This document shows positions 1-8,557 of a DNA stretch of 64,000 nucleotides, piece after piece (the stretch's first letter is position 1; the number at the start of each line of letters is the position of its first letter). The DNA lies in the NCBI RefSeq assembly GCF_035917575.1, contig NZ_CP109090.1, forward strand, positions 1,302,001-1,366,000, in the 5' to 3' direction. Position numbers and translations under genes: made by a program. Under the pieces are notes generated by a model. It had not been told where the DNA came from, searched no databases, and was given only the letters and a program-made list of their open reading frames with translations. This stretch comes from Streptomyces sp. NBC_01788. Lineage in GTDB: Bacteria > Actinomycetota > Actinomycetes > Streptomycetales > Streptomycetaceae.

Positions 1-2
1 GT

Positions 3-77
3 CTGGACCGGGCCCGAGAGGTGATCGTCACGGCCCAGAGCGCGTTTCTCGACCGCCTGGCCGAGCACTCGCTCTGA
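3..77 (+). CDS. C-terminal end of an unidentified protein (5' end outside window)
   Basis: Only the last 24 codons are visible, ending in TGA at 75-77. The peptide is charged and probably helical and ends in LDRLAEHSL. No family can be assigned from this tail. It lies about 75 bp upstream of the aldehyde dehydrogenase gene on the same strand. Confidence 0.5.
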   Translation: MDRAREVIVTAQSAFLDRLAEHSL

Positions 78-153
78 CGAGGGCCTCACGCGTTGCGATC
101 GGCACCGCGGCGCGGGAAGGTCGAAGCACAGCCCTCTCCCAGGGAGGTCAGTC

Positions 154-1539
154 ATGTCCATCGCCACGGTGAACCCGGCCAGCGGCGAGACGCTCAAGAC
201 GTACGAGGCGTTGGGCGAGGAGGAGACCGAGCGCCGGCTGCAGCTCGCGCAGGCCACGTTCCGTACGTACCGGACGACGGCCTTCGCCGAGCGTGCGCGG
301 CTGATGAACGGGGCCGCCGCTCTCCTGGACGAGGACCAGGAGGAGATCGCCCGTGTCATGACCACGGAGATGGGCAAGCCGGTCAAGCAGGCGCGCGCGG
401 AGGCCGCGAAGTGCGCCAAGGCTATGCGCTGGTACGCCGAGCACGCCGAGGAGCTGCTCGCCGACGAGCGGCCCGCCGACGCGGACGTGAAGGACTCCGG
501 GGCGTCCCACGCCCTGGTCCGCTACCGGCCGCTCGGACCGGTGCTGGCCGTCATGCCCTGGAACTTCCCGCTGTGGCAGGTGGTCCGCTTCGCCGCGCCC
601 GCGCTGATGGCCGGCAACGTCGGGCTGCTCAAGCACGCCTCCAACGTGCCGCAGACGGCCCTGTACCTGGAGGATCTGTTCCACCGGGCCGGCTTCACCG
701 AGGGCTGCTTCCAGACCCTGCTCATCGGTTCCGCGGCGGTCGACGACATCCTGCGCGACGAGCGGGTGAAGGCGGCCACCCTGACCGGCAGCGAGCCGGC
801 CGGGCGGGCGGTGGCGTCCACCGCCGGGGAGATGATCAAGAAGACGGTGCTGGAGCTGGGCGGCAGCGACCCGTTCATCGTGATGCCGTCCGCCGACGTC
901 GACCGGGCCGCCGAGGTCGCGGTGACCGCGCGCGTGCAGAACAACGGGCAGTCCTGCATCGCGGCGAAGCGGTTCATCGTGCACACGGACGTCTACGACG
1001 CCTTCGCGGAACGTTTCGTGGCCGGCATGAGGGCGCTGCGGGTCGGTGACCCGATGCGGGAGGACACCGAGGTCGGGCCGCTGTCCAGCGAGCGGGGGCG
1101 GGCGGATCTGGAGGAGCTCGTCGACGACGCGCGGCGTGTCGGGGCCGCTGTGCTGTGCGGAGGCGAACGGCCCCGCGGGCCGGGCTGGTACTACCCGCCG
1201 ACCGTGCTGGCCGGCATCACCCGCGAGATGCGCATCCACCGCGAGGAGGCGTTCGGTCCGGTGGCCACGCTGTACCGGGCGACCGATCTCGACGAGGCGG
1301 TGCTGATCGCCAACGACTCGCTCTTCGGGCTGAGTTCGAACGTCTGGACCGAGGACGAGACCGAGGTGGACCGCTTCGTACGGGACCTGGAGGCGGGCGG
1401 GGTGTACGTCAACGGGATGACGGCCTCGCACCCGGCGCTCCCGTTCGGCGGAGTGAAGCGGTCGGGGTACGGACGTGAGCTGTCCGGGCACGGAATCCGC
1501 GAGTTCTGCAACATCACCACCGTGTGGCACGGGGCGTAA
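154..1539 (+). CDS. gabD: NAD(P)-dependent aldehyde dehydrogenase, succinate-semialdehyde dehydrogenase type
   Basis: 461 residues, a full-length aldehyde dehydrogenase that oxidises an aldehyde (probably succinate semialdehyde) to the acid with NAD(P)+ in the cytosol. Visible motifs are the cofactor-binding PWNFP stretch near 135-139, the ELGGSDP motif with general base E234, and the nucleophile C268 in NNGQSCIAAKRF. The C-terminal PFGGVKRSGYGRE signature is also present. The ATG has a good ribosome binding site (GGGAGG) just upstream. This subfamily is often called SSADH in actinomycetes, but substrate specificity cannot be read from the sequence, so the gene name is tentative. Confidence 0.9.
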   Translation: MSIATVNPASGETLKTYEALGEEETERRLQLAQATFRTYRTTAFAERARLMNGAAALLDEDQEEIARVMTTEMGKPVKQARAEAAKCAKAMRWYAEHAEELLADERPADADVKDSGASHALVRYRPLGPVLAVMPWNFPLWQVVRFAAPALMAGNVGLLKHASNVPQTALYLEDLFHRAGFTEGCFQTLLIGSAAVDDILRDERVKAATLTGSEPAGRAVASTAGEMIKKTVLELGGSDPFIVMPSADVDRAAEVAVTARVQNNGQSCIAAKRFIVHTDVYDAFAERFVAGMRALRVGDPMREDTEVGPLSSERGRADLEELVDDARRVGAAVLCGGERPRGPGWYYPPTVLAGITREMRIHREEAFGPVATLYRATDLDEAVLIANDSLFGLSSNVWTEDETEVDRFVRDLEAGGVYVNGMTASHPALPFGGVKRSGYGRELSGHGIREFCNITTVWHGA

Positions 1540-1564
1540 GGCTTCCGCGGCTACGATCCCCTTT

Positions 1565-1804
1565 GTGAACCGCGAAGTGACTCTGCCTCTGATCGTCGAC
1601 GACCGCGGTACCTTGCAGGTGGCCGCGGCCGATGTGAGCAAGCTGCTGCGCACGGTCGGCGGCCGGTGGCTGCGTCTGGTGGAGGCCGGCCAGGAGGGCC
1701 TCGACGAGGACACGGTGGCCGCCCTGACCATCGAACTGGCCAAGCTGGCCGACCGCATCGACGTGGCCTGCATCGCCCACAGCAGCGGCCCCACCCCCGG
1801 CTGA
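1565..1804 (+). CDS. DUF6213-type small protein
   Basis: 79 residues from a GTG start, beginning MNREVTLPLIVDDRG. It resembles the small Streptomyces family annotated DUF6213, whose function is unknown. The protein is soluble, with a predicted beta N-terminus followed by two helices and no cysteine cluster or membrane segment. I chose the GTG because the conserved MNREVTLPL start fits the family; the longer frame back to 1475 would overlap the dehydrogenase. The ribosome binding site is weak. It may be read from the dehydrogenase transcript, whose stop is 25 bp upstream. Confidence 0.7.
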   Translation: MNREVTLPLIVDDRGTLQVAAADVSKLLRTVGGRWLRLVEAGQEGLDEDTVAALTIELAKLADRIDVACIAHSSGPTPG

Positions 1805-1860
1805 CCACCCGAACCGCACCGAGCCCCCGCCGTGCTCGCCGTGGCGCCGCCGAGCACGCC

Positions 1861-2680
1861 TCGGCACGCCTCCCCGACCCGGCGGCGAACCCACCCCGGC
1901 TGACCGGCCGGCCCGGACCGACCGCACGGCACCGAACCCACGGCCACGGCCCGGCGGACGCTTCGCCGCGCCTCGCCCTGCCCACCCGGGGGCCAGCCCG
2001 CCTCGTCTCGTGGCATCTGCAACGCCCCTCGGCGGACCGGACGGCCCGGACCGACCGCACGGCACCGACCCGCGGCCACGACCCGCGCCTCGCCCACCCG
2101 GCGGCGACCCCACCCCGGCGGACCGGCCGGCCCGGACCGACGGCCACGGCCCGGCGGACGCTTCAGCGTGCCTCGCCCTGCCCACCCGGGGCCCAGCCCG
2201 CCTCGCCTCGTGGCATCTGCAACGCCCCTCGGCGGACCGGACGGCCCGGACCGACCGCACGGCACCGACCCGCGGCCACGACCCGCGCCTCGCCCACCCG
2301 GCGGCGACCCCACCCCGGCGGACCGGCCGGCCCGGACCGACGGCCACGGCCCGGCGGACGCTTCAGCGCGCCTCGCCCTGCCCACCCGGGGCCCAGCCCG
2401 CCTCGCCTCGTCTCATCTGCAACGCCCCTCGGCGGACCGGACGGCCCGGACCGACCGCACGGCACCGACCCGCGGCCACGACCCGCGCCTCGCCCACCCG
2501 GCGGCGACCCCACCCCGGCGGACCGGCCGGCCCGGACCGACGGCCACGGCCCGGCGGACGCTTCAGCGCGCCTCGCCCTGCTCACTCGGCCGAGCCCGCC
2601 TCGTCTCGTCTCGTCCGCAGCCCCCTCGGCTGACCGGACGGGCCGGGCGACGGGACCTGCCGCGCGGCGCTGACCGGTGG
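1861..2680. repeat. Tandem array of 200-bp GC-rich repeats
   Basis: Three essentially complete units begin at 1961, 2161 and 2361, with a degraded fourth at 2561-2680 and a diverged lead-in from about 1861. The period is exactly 200 bp. Units 2 and 3 differ at three positions and units 1 and 2 at five. Because 200 is not a multiple of three, the frame shifts in every unit, so the long open frames across the block are GC artefacts rather than genes. Shorter sub-repeats such as CGGCCCGGACCGAC recur inside each unit. Confidence 0.9.
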
Positions 2681-2737
2681 TCATGGTCCGGCGGGAGCGT
2701 CGCCCCTCCCGCCCTGCGCCACCGCTCGCCTCACCTC

Positions 2738-2803
2738 ACCCCGCCCCGCCCCGCCCCGCCCCGCCCCGCCCCGCCCGGCCCGGCCCGGCCCGGCCCGGCC
2801 CGC
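2738..2803. repeat. Simple-sequence (CCCCG)n then (CCCGG)n tract
   Basis: About seven CCCCG units run directly into about six CCCGG units. This is a microsatellite in an otherwise non-coding stretch, likely prone to slippage and to assembly error. Confidence 0.9.
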
Positions 2804-3311
2804 AGCAGTGGAGCCGGCTGCGGCTGACCGGATCAGCCGGGCGGGCCGATCCGACCGCGTGGTGCGGGACCGGCCACCGGCGGCCCGGCGGGCGCTTCGG
2901 CACGCCCGCCGCCACACCCGCCCGCTCCCACCGGCACTCCCCCGCACGGCACGGGCGGTGGGTGCGTCTCGTACTCCTGAAGGCGGATGACGATGGTCGG
3001 TGGGGGCGGTGTGAGAGGCGCGGGGGTGATCTTCGTGTGGTGGAGGGCGGTGGCGCGGGTCGAGAGGGTCGCCGACGGAGGTGACCGCAAGGCTGTGAGC
3101 AGGGGTTTCGCGGGTGCGGGAGGTCGTTTCACGGCCGCCGGGGTCCAGCCGTTCGAGCCCGGCGGAGCTTGGGCGCCGTCGCCGGATTGGAGTAGCTCCG
3201 CGAGAAGATCGTCGCTCCTCCGGGTGATCGTAGATGGACCACCCTTCTGGGTGCACCACCCTCTGACCGGGGGGCAACCGGCCTTCCGGAAGGCGAAAGC
3301 AGGCACGGCTC
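2804..3311. other. Non-coding leader upstream of rppA
   Basis: No convincing gene lies here. The last 80 bp hold several inverted repeats. CACCC/GGGTG occurs at 3240-3253, and the perfect 14-bp palindrome GCCTTCCGGAAGGC lies at 3281-3294, 17 bp before the rppA start. These are candidates for an operator or a structured 5' leader. I do not recognise a known riboswitch. Confidence 0.4.
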
Positions 3312-4370
3312 ATGGCGACTTTGTGCAGACCCTCGGTGTCCGTTCCAGAGCACGTGATCACGATGGAGGAGACGCTGGAGCTCGCGCGTTCCCGCCACGC
3401 GGACCACCCGCAACTCCCGCTGGCCCTCCGGCTCATCGAGAACACCGGTGTGCAGACCCGGCACATCGTGCAGCCCATCGAGGAGACCCTCAAGCATCCC
3501 GGCTTCGAGCAGCGCAACAAGCTCTACGAGCAGGAGGCGAAGGCCCGCGTCCCCGCCGTCATCCAGCGCGCGCTCGACGACGCCGAGGTCCGCACCAAGG
3601 ACATCGACGTCATCATCTACGTCTCGTGCACGGGCTTCATGATGCCCTCGCTCACCGCGTGGCTGATCAACGCGATGGAGTTCGAGTCGACCACCCGTCA
3701 GATCCCCATAGCCCAGCTGGGCTGCGCGGCCGGAGGCGCGGCGATCAACCGGGCCCACGACTTCTGCACGGCCTACCCCGACGCCAACGCGCTCATCGTC
3801 GCCTGCGAGTTCTGCTCGCTGTGCTACCAGCCCACCGACCTCGGCGTCGGCTCCCTGCTCTCCAACGGCCTCTTCGGCGACGGCATCGCCGCCGCCGTGG
3901 TCCGCGGCAGCGGAGGCACCGGCGTCCGGCTGGAGCGCAACGGCTCGTACCTCATCCCCAAGACCGAGGAGTGGATCGCCTACGACGTCCGGGCGACCGG
4001 CTTCCACTTCCTGCTGGACAAGCGGGTGCCCGCCACCATGGAGCCGCTCGCCCCGGCCCTCCAGGACCTGGCCGGAGTGCACGGCTGGGACGCGTCCGAC
4101 CTGGACTTCTACGTCATCCACGCGGGCGGCCCACGCATCCTGGACGACCTGAGCAAGTTCCTGAACGTCGAACCGCACGCGTTCCGGTTCAGCCGGGCCA
4201 CGCTCACCGAGTACGGCAACATCGCCAGCGCCGTCGTCCTGGACGCGCTGCGCCGGCTGTTCGAGGAAGGCGGCCCCCAGGACCAGGCGCGCGGACTGCT
4301 CGCCGGGTTCGGCCCCGGCATCACCGCCGAGATGTCGCTCGGCTGCTGGCAGACCGGGGGCGGCGCATGA
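3312..4370 (+). CDS. rppA: 1,3,6,8-tetrahydroxynaphthalene synthase (type III polyketide synthase)
   Basis: 352 residues, homologous along its whole length to bacterial RppA. The family condenses five malonyl-CoA units into 1,3,6,8-tetrahydroxynaphthalene (THN), which readily oxidises to flaviolin. The catalytic triad is visible and sits at the family positions: C138 in AQLGCAAGG, H270 in VIHAGGP and N303 in YGNIAS. The RppA-typical second cysteine C106 (VSCTGF) is also there. The N-terminus MATLCRP matches known RppA proteins, which supports this ATG. The stop overlaps the P450 start (ATGA), so the two are translationally coupled in a pigment operon with the P450 and cupin genes. Confidence 0.96.
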   Translation: MATLCRPSVSVPEHVITMEETLELARSRHADHPQLPLALRLIENTGVQTRHIVQPIEETLKHPGFEQRNKLYEQEAKARVPAVIQRALDDAEVRTKDIDVIIYVSCTGFMMPSLTAWLINAMEFESTTRQIPIAQLGCAAGGAAINRAHDFCTAYPDANALIVACEFCSLCYQPTDLGVGSLLSNGLFGDGIAAAVVRGSGGTGVRLERNGSYLIPKTEEWIAYDVRATGFHFLLDKRVPATMEPLAPALQDLAGVHGWDASDLDFYVIHAGGPRILDDLSKFLNVEPHAFRFSRATLTEYGNIASAVVLDALRRLFEEGGPQDQARGLLAGFGPGITAEMSLGCWQTGGGA

Positions 4371-5596
4371 CGGAGGAGACACTCGTCGAGGAGGCGCGCA
4401 CCGAGACGGTGCCGCCGGTCCGGCCCTGGCCGGCGCTCGACCTGCCGGGCGTGGCCTTCGACCCGGTGCTCTCCGAGCTCATGGAGCAGGGCCCGGTCAC
4501 TCGCGTCGAGCTGCCCAACGGCGAGGGCTGGGCGTGGCTGGTGACCCGCATGGACGACGTGCGGACGGTCACCAACGACCCCCGGTTCAGCCGCGAGGCG
4601 GTCGTCGACCGGGAGGTCACCCGGCTGGCCCCGCACTTCGTCCCGTCCCGGGCCGCGGTCGGCTTCCTCGACCCTCCCGACCACACCCGGCTGCGCCGCG
4701 CGGTCGCCCCCGCACTCACCGCAGACGGTGTCGAGCGGGTGCGGGACAGTGCCCGCCGGATGCTGGACGAGCTGGTCGACGACCTGCTCGCCAACGGCCC
4801 GCCCGCCGACCTGACCGCCGAGGTGCTGAGCCCGTTCCCGATCGCCGTGATCTGCGAGCTGATGGGTGTGCCGGTCGCGGACCGGCAGGGCATGCACGCC
4901 TGGACCCGGCTGATCCTGTCCTCCCCGCACGGCGCCGCCGTCGGCGAGCAGGCCAAGGAGGAGATGGGAACGTACTTCGCCGAACTCCTCGACGCCCGCG
5001 CGGACAGTGCCGGGGAGGACATCGCCTCACTGCTCGGGACCGCCGTGGCCCGCCGTGAGATCAGCCTGAAGGAGGCCGTGGGACTCGCGGTGCTGCTCCA
5101 GATCGGCGGCGAGGCGGTCACCGGCAACAGCGGGCAGATGTTCTACCTCCTGCTGACCCGCCCCGAGCTGGCCGACCGGCTGCGCGCGGACCGGGAGATC
5201 CGCCCTCGGGCCATCGACGAACTGCTGCGCCACATCCCGCACCGCAACGCGGTCGGGCTGTCCCGGATCGCCCTGGAGGACGTGGAGATCAAGGGGGTGC
5301 GGATCCGGACGGGCGACGCGGTCTACGTGTCGTACCTGGCCGCCAACCGCGACCCGGACGTCTTCCCCGACCCCGGGACGATCGACCTCACGCGCAGCCC
5401 GAACCCGCACGTGGCGTTCGGCTTCGGCCCGCACTACTGCCCAGGTAGCCAACTGGCCCGGATGGAGTCGGAGTTGCTGGTCGACGCCCTGCTGGACCGG
5501 GTACCGAACCTGCGGCTCGCGGTGCCTCCGGAGCAAGTGCCCTTCAGGAAGGGCACGTTGATCCGAGGGCCCGAGGCCCTGCCGGTGGCGTGGTGA
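4367..5596 (+). CDS. Cytochrome P450, CYP158A2-like (flaviolin coupling)
   Basis: 409 residues. The heme-binding loop FGFGPHYCPG places the cysteine ligand at C358, and the ExxR motif is E285-R288. The I-helix reads GGEAVT around 247-252, so the usual acid-threonine pair is replaced. This is a known oddity of S. coelicolor CYP158A2, which couples two flaviolin molecules into biflaviolin. The N-terminus MTEET and the PPVRPWPALDLPG segment also match that family. It begins inside the rppA stop codon and is followed 7 bp later by the cupin gene. The likely role is oxidative C-C coupling of the RppA-derived product in the cytosol; the exact product regiochemistry cannot be predicted. Confidence 0.93.
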   Translation: MTEETLVEEARTETVPPVRPWPALDLPGVAFDPVLSELMEQGPVTRVELPNGEGWAWLVTRMDDVRTVTNDPRFSREAVVDREVTRLAPHFVPSRAAVGFLDPPDHTRLRRAVAPALTADGVERVRDSARRMLDELVDDLLANGPPADLTAEVLSPFPIAVICELMGVPVADRQGMHAWTRLILSSPHGAAVGEQAKEEMGTYFAELLDARADSAGEDIASLLGTAVARREISLKEAVGLAVLLQIGGEAVTGNSGQMFYLLLTRPELADRLRADREIRPRAIDELLRHIPHRNAVGLSRIALEDVEIKGVRIRTGDAVYVSYLAANRDPDVFPDPGTIDLTRSPNPHVAFGFGPHYCPGSQLARMESELLVDALLDRVPNLRLAVPPEQVPFRKGTLIRGPEALPVAW

Positions 5597-5603
5597 TCCG
5601 GCG

Positions 5604-6122
5604 ATGACCACGGACGGACTGCTCGTACCGCCGGGCCAGGGCCGCGTCGTCGAGGCGCCGGCCCAGCGGGTGACGTTCAAGGTGACCGGCACGCACTCGC
5701 GGGCGGCCTCCACCTTCGAGGTGGAGGTCCCCCCGGGCTTCGACGTCGGCGCCCACGTGCACACGCGCAGCGAGGAGTTGTTCTACGTGCTCGAGGGCGA
5801 GCTGGACGTGCTCGCCTTCGAGCCGCGGATCCGGACCCCCGACCACTGGCAGCGGTGGGAGTCCCCCTCCGGAAACCGCGTGGTGCGGGCGACCCCGGGA
5901 ACGGTCATCGTCGTCCCGCCGGGCTGCCCGCACGCCTTCGCCAACCCGACCGACACCCCCGCCAAGATGTTCTTCCAGGCGTCTCCGCCGCCGGACCACG
6001 AGCGGTACTTCGAGGAACTCCTTGAGATCCTGGGCAACGGGGGCCCACCGGACCACGCGGCGATCGAGGCCCTCAGAAAGCGCTATGACATCGAGCAACT
6101 GACGCCGCTGCGACACCGTTAG
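5604..6122 (+). CDS. Cupin quinone-forming monooxygenase, MomA-like
   Basis: 172 residues with a single cupin barrel. Motif 1 supplies likely metal ligands H51, H53 and E57/E58 (AHVHTRSEEL, then G65), and motif 2 gives H110 (PPGCPHAF). Small cupins next to rppA and a P450 in Streptomyces include MomA, which oxidises THN to flaviolin. The position seven bases after the P450 stop supports the same job here: supplying flaviolin to the coupling P450. The metal and the activity are inferred from family and context. Confidence 0.8.
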   Translation: MTTDGLLVPPGQGRVVEAPAQRVTFKVTGTHSRAASTFEVEVPPGFDVGAHVHTRSEELFYVLEGELDVLAFEPRIRTPDHWQRWESPSGNRVVRATPGTVIVVPPGCPHAFANPTDTPAKMFFQASPPPDHERYFEELLEILGNGGPPDHAAIEALRKRYDIEQLTPLRHR

Positions 6123-6163
6123 CGGAAGCGCCGTCGGCGGAGACTCCGTCGGCGGACGCACCG

Positions 6164-7390
6164 TCAGCGGATCGGCATGCCCGAGATCGTGCGGGAGATC
6201 ACCAGCCGCTGGATCTCGCTGGTCCCTTCAAAAATGGTGTAGATCGCCGCATCGCGGTGCATCCGCTCCACCGGGTACTCCCGGGTGTAGCCGTTGCCGC
6301 CGAGGATCTGGATGGCCTGGGCCGTGACCTTCTTCGCGGTCTCGCTGGCGAACAGCTTGGACATCGAGCCCTCGGCGGCTTCGAACGGCCTGCCGTTGAC
6401 GGCCATCCACGAGGCCCGCCACACCAGCAGCCGGGCGGCGTCGATCTGCGTGCGCATGTCGGCGAGCTGGAAGGCGACGCCCTGGTTGTCGATGATCGGC
6501 CGGCCGAACTGCTCGCGCGTCCTGGCGTAGTCGAGGGCGACCTCGTAGGCGGCCCGGGCGGTGCCGACCGCCATGGCGCCGACGGCGGGGCGGGACGCCT
6601 CGAAGGTGGCCATCGCGGCGTTCTTCACCCGGTCCCCGCTCTTTCGGGCCTTCTCCCGGGCGCGGGCGAGCCGCTCGTCGAGCTTCTCCTTGCCGCCGAG
6701 CAGGCAGGACCCGGGGACCCGTACGCCGTCCAGGACCACCTCGGCGGTGTGCGAGGCGCGGATGCCGTGCTTCTTGAACTTCTGGCCCTGCGTCAGTCCC
6801 GGCGTGCCCGGCGGGACGATGAAGGAGGCGTGGCCCTTGGAGCCGAGTCCGGGGTCGACGGAGGCGACGACCACGTGCACGTTGGCGATGCCGCCGTTGG
6901 TCGCCCAGGTCTTGGTGCCGTTGATCACCCACTCGTCCTTGGCCTCGTCGTACACCGCGCGGGTGCGCATCGAGGCCACGTCGGAGCCGGCGTCGGGCTC
7001 GGAGGAGCAGAAGGCGGCGACCTTCACATCGTTCGGTTCGCCGTACATCTGCGGGATCCAGGTGCCGATCTGCTCCTCGGTGCCGTTGGCGAGGACGCCC
7101 ACGGCGGCGAGGCCGGTGCCGACGATGGACAGGGCGATGCCGGCGTCGCCCCAGAACAGTTCCTCCATGGCCATCGGGATGCCGAGGCCGGTGGCGTCGA
7201 AGTACTGCTGCGCGTAGAAGTCGAGGGAGTAGATGCCGACCTTGGCGGCCTCCTGGATGACCGGCCAGGGGGTCTCCTCGCGCTCGTCCCACTCGGCGGC
7301 GGCGGGGCGGATCACATCGGCCGCGAAGCCGTGCAGCCAGTCCCTGACCTCCTTCTGTTCGTCGTTGAGCTCCATCGTGAACTCGGCCAT
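6164..7390 (-). CDS. Acyl-CoA dehydrogenase
   Basis: 408 residues. It is an FAD flavoenzyme catalysing alpha,beta-desaturation of an acyl-CoA. Visible are the N-terminal helical domain, the middle beta domain with CSSEPDAGSD (flavin-binding), and the C-terminal helical domain. The latter carries RTREQFGRPI, QILGGNGYTREYPVERM and the catalytic-base region YTIFEGTSEIQ near residue 390. The ATG at 7390 is preferred over one 18 bp upstream because GGAGGGG sits right before it. The gene is divergent from a TetR gene; GTTAC repeats in the shared control region suggest local repression. Chain length of the substrate is unknown. Confidence 0.92.
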   Translation of the reverse strand: MAEFTMELNDEQKEVRDWLHGFAADVIRPAAAEWDEREETPWPVIQEAAKVGIYSLDFYAQQYFDATGLGIPMAMEELFWGDAGIALSIVGTGLAAVGVLANGTEEQIGTWIPQMYGEPNDVKVAAFCSSEPDAGSDVASMRTRAVYDEAKDEWVINGTKTWATNGGIANVHVVVASVDPGLGSKGHASFIVPPGTPGLTQGQKFKKHGIRASHTAEVVLDGVRVPGSCLLGGKEKLDERLARAREKARKSGDRVKNAAMATFEASRPAVGAMAVGTARAAYEVALDYARTREQFGRPIIDNQGVAFQLADMRTQIDAARLLVWRASWMAVNGRPFEAAEGSMSKLFASETAKKVTAQAIQILGGNGYTREYPVERMHRDAAIYTIFEGTSEIQRLVISRTISGMPIR

Positions 7391-7414
7391 GTCCCCTCCA
7401 GCGCGCACCTGCGT

Positions 7415-7442
7415 GTTACTTGCGGTAACCGTACTGTGTTAC
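7415..7442. promoter_or_regulatory. Candidate TetR operator (GTTAC inverted repeat)
   Basis: GTTAC-N5-GTAAC forms a perfect inverted repeat at 7415-7429. A further GTTAC half-site lies at 7438-7442 and another at 7512-7516. All are between the divergent acyl-CoA dehydrogenase and TetR genes, where an autoregulatory operator is expected. Confidence 0.5.
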
Positions 7443-7558
7443 CTGTCGGTGGGGAAAGTCGACTGCCGACGGTCCTCCGGCAGCCCGTTCGGGGCATCCG
7501 GCCTCGTCAGTGTTACTTTGCGCAGGCGTCACCGAACCAGCACGGGTGGGGAGATCTC

Positions 7559-8203
7559 ATGGACACCAGGCAGCGGAGCGATCAGCAGCGGTCCGCCGAC
7601 CGCCGACGGCGCGAGCTGCTGGAGGCCGCCGACCGGGTGGTGCTGCGCGACGGCCCGCACGCGTCGATGAACGCCATCGCCGCCGAGGCCGGCATCACCA
7701 AGCCGATCCTCTACCGTCACTTCGGCGACAAGGGCGGGCTGTACGCCGCCCTCGCCCAACGGCACACCGACGCCCTGCTCGACTCCCTGCGGGCCGCGCT
7801 GGACGCTCCCGCCGACCGGCGGGAGCGCGTCGAGGCGACGCTGGACACCTACCTCGCGGCCATAGAGGCCCGCCCGCAGGTCTACCGCTTCCTCATGCAC
7901 CCGGCGGAGGGCGGTCAGGGCACCGACCAGGGCTTCGACGTCGGCAAGCACTCCGCCCCGCTGCTGCGCCGCATGGGCGAGGAGCTGGCCCGGGTCATCG
8001 AGGAGCGGCTCGACCTGGGGCCGTCCGGGCAGCAACTGGCCCGCGTGTGGGGCCACGGCATCGTCGGCATGATGCACGCGGCCGGCGACTGGTGGCTGGG
8101 TGAGCGACCGTGCCCGCGGGCGGAACTGGTCCGCAGCCTGGCGGACCTCCTGTGGGGACGGCTGGCGGCGGTCGGCGACAAGGTGGGCGGCCCCGGATTC
8201 TGA
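7559..8203 (+). CDS. TetR/AcrR family transcriptional regulator
   Basis: 214 residues. The N-terminal helix-turn-helix is clear around 35-60 (MNAIAAEAGITKPILYRHFGDKGGLY), the TetR signature. A helical ligand-binding domain fills the rest. A Shine-Dalgarno-like GGGGAG precedes the ATG. It is divergent from the acyl-CoA dehydrogenase and probably represses it and itself through the GTTAC repeats between them. A fatty acyl-CoA ligand would fit the neighbour but is inference. Confidence 0.88.
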   Translation: MDTRQRSDQQRSADRRRRELLEAADRVVLRDGPHASMNAIAAEAGITKPILYRHFGDKGGLYAALAQRHTDALLDSLRAALDAPADRRERVEATLDTYLAAIEARPQVYRFLMHPAEGGQGTDQGFDVGKHSAPLLRRMGEELARVIEERLDLGPSGQQLARVWGHGIVGMMHAAGDWWLGERPCPRAELVRSLADLLWGRLAAVGDKVGGPGF

Positions 8204-8557
8204 GCCGCGTCCGCGGGCCCGTCACCGCGAGGCCCGACCTCGCGGCGCGGCGCCCATCACCGCGCGGTGCCGCCGCGACGCCCCGACCGTGCGGCGCGGT
8301 GCCCATCACCGTACGGCGCCATCACGAGGCCCGACCACGTAGCGCGGTGCCCAGCACCGCGCAGCGCCGCCGCGAGGTCCCGACCGCGGCGCGAGGCCCA
8401 TCACCGCCCCGCGCCGCGTGGCCCGACCACGCGGCGCTTCAGCCGGCCGCCGTCCCCGAAGCCCTCGGGCGGCGGACAGCCCGCGGGCCGACGCACAGGC
8501 TCACCGACCCCACCGTGCCGCTCGGGCGGCCGCCGGTCCGCGGCCCCGTGCGGAGGC
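8204..8557. other. Gene-free GC-rich stretch with degenerate repeats
   Basis: No supportable gene. From about 8230 to 8440 a degenerate motif of the form GCGGCGCGGTGCCCATCACCG recurs several times with varying spacing. It separates the TetR gene from the convergent peptide deformylase gene. Confidence 0.6.

Noticed and set aside
148..2385. A 745-codon open frame on the minus strand across the aldehyde dehydrogenase and the repeats
   Set aside because: It is antisense to a clear enzyme and continues into the 200-bp repeat array; its composition is that of a GC-rich shadow frame.
1861..2680. CRISPR array
   Set aside because: Repeat units are 200 bp and directly tandem, with no short repeat/unique spacer pattern and no cas genes.
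3200..3311. Known riboswitch in the rppA leader
   Set aside because: Hairpins are present, but I could not match the conserved core of any riboswitch class I know.
2987..4366. An N-terminal extension of the P450 frame
   Set aside because: It overlaps rppA out of frame. The start at 4367 matches the family N-terminus and the coupled ATGA.
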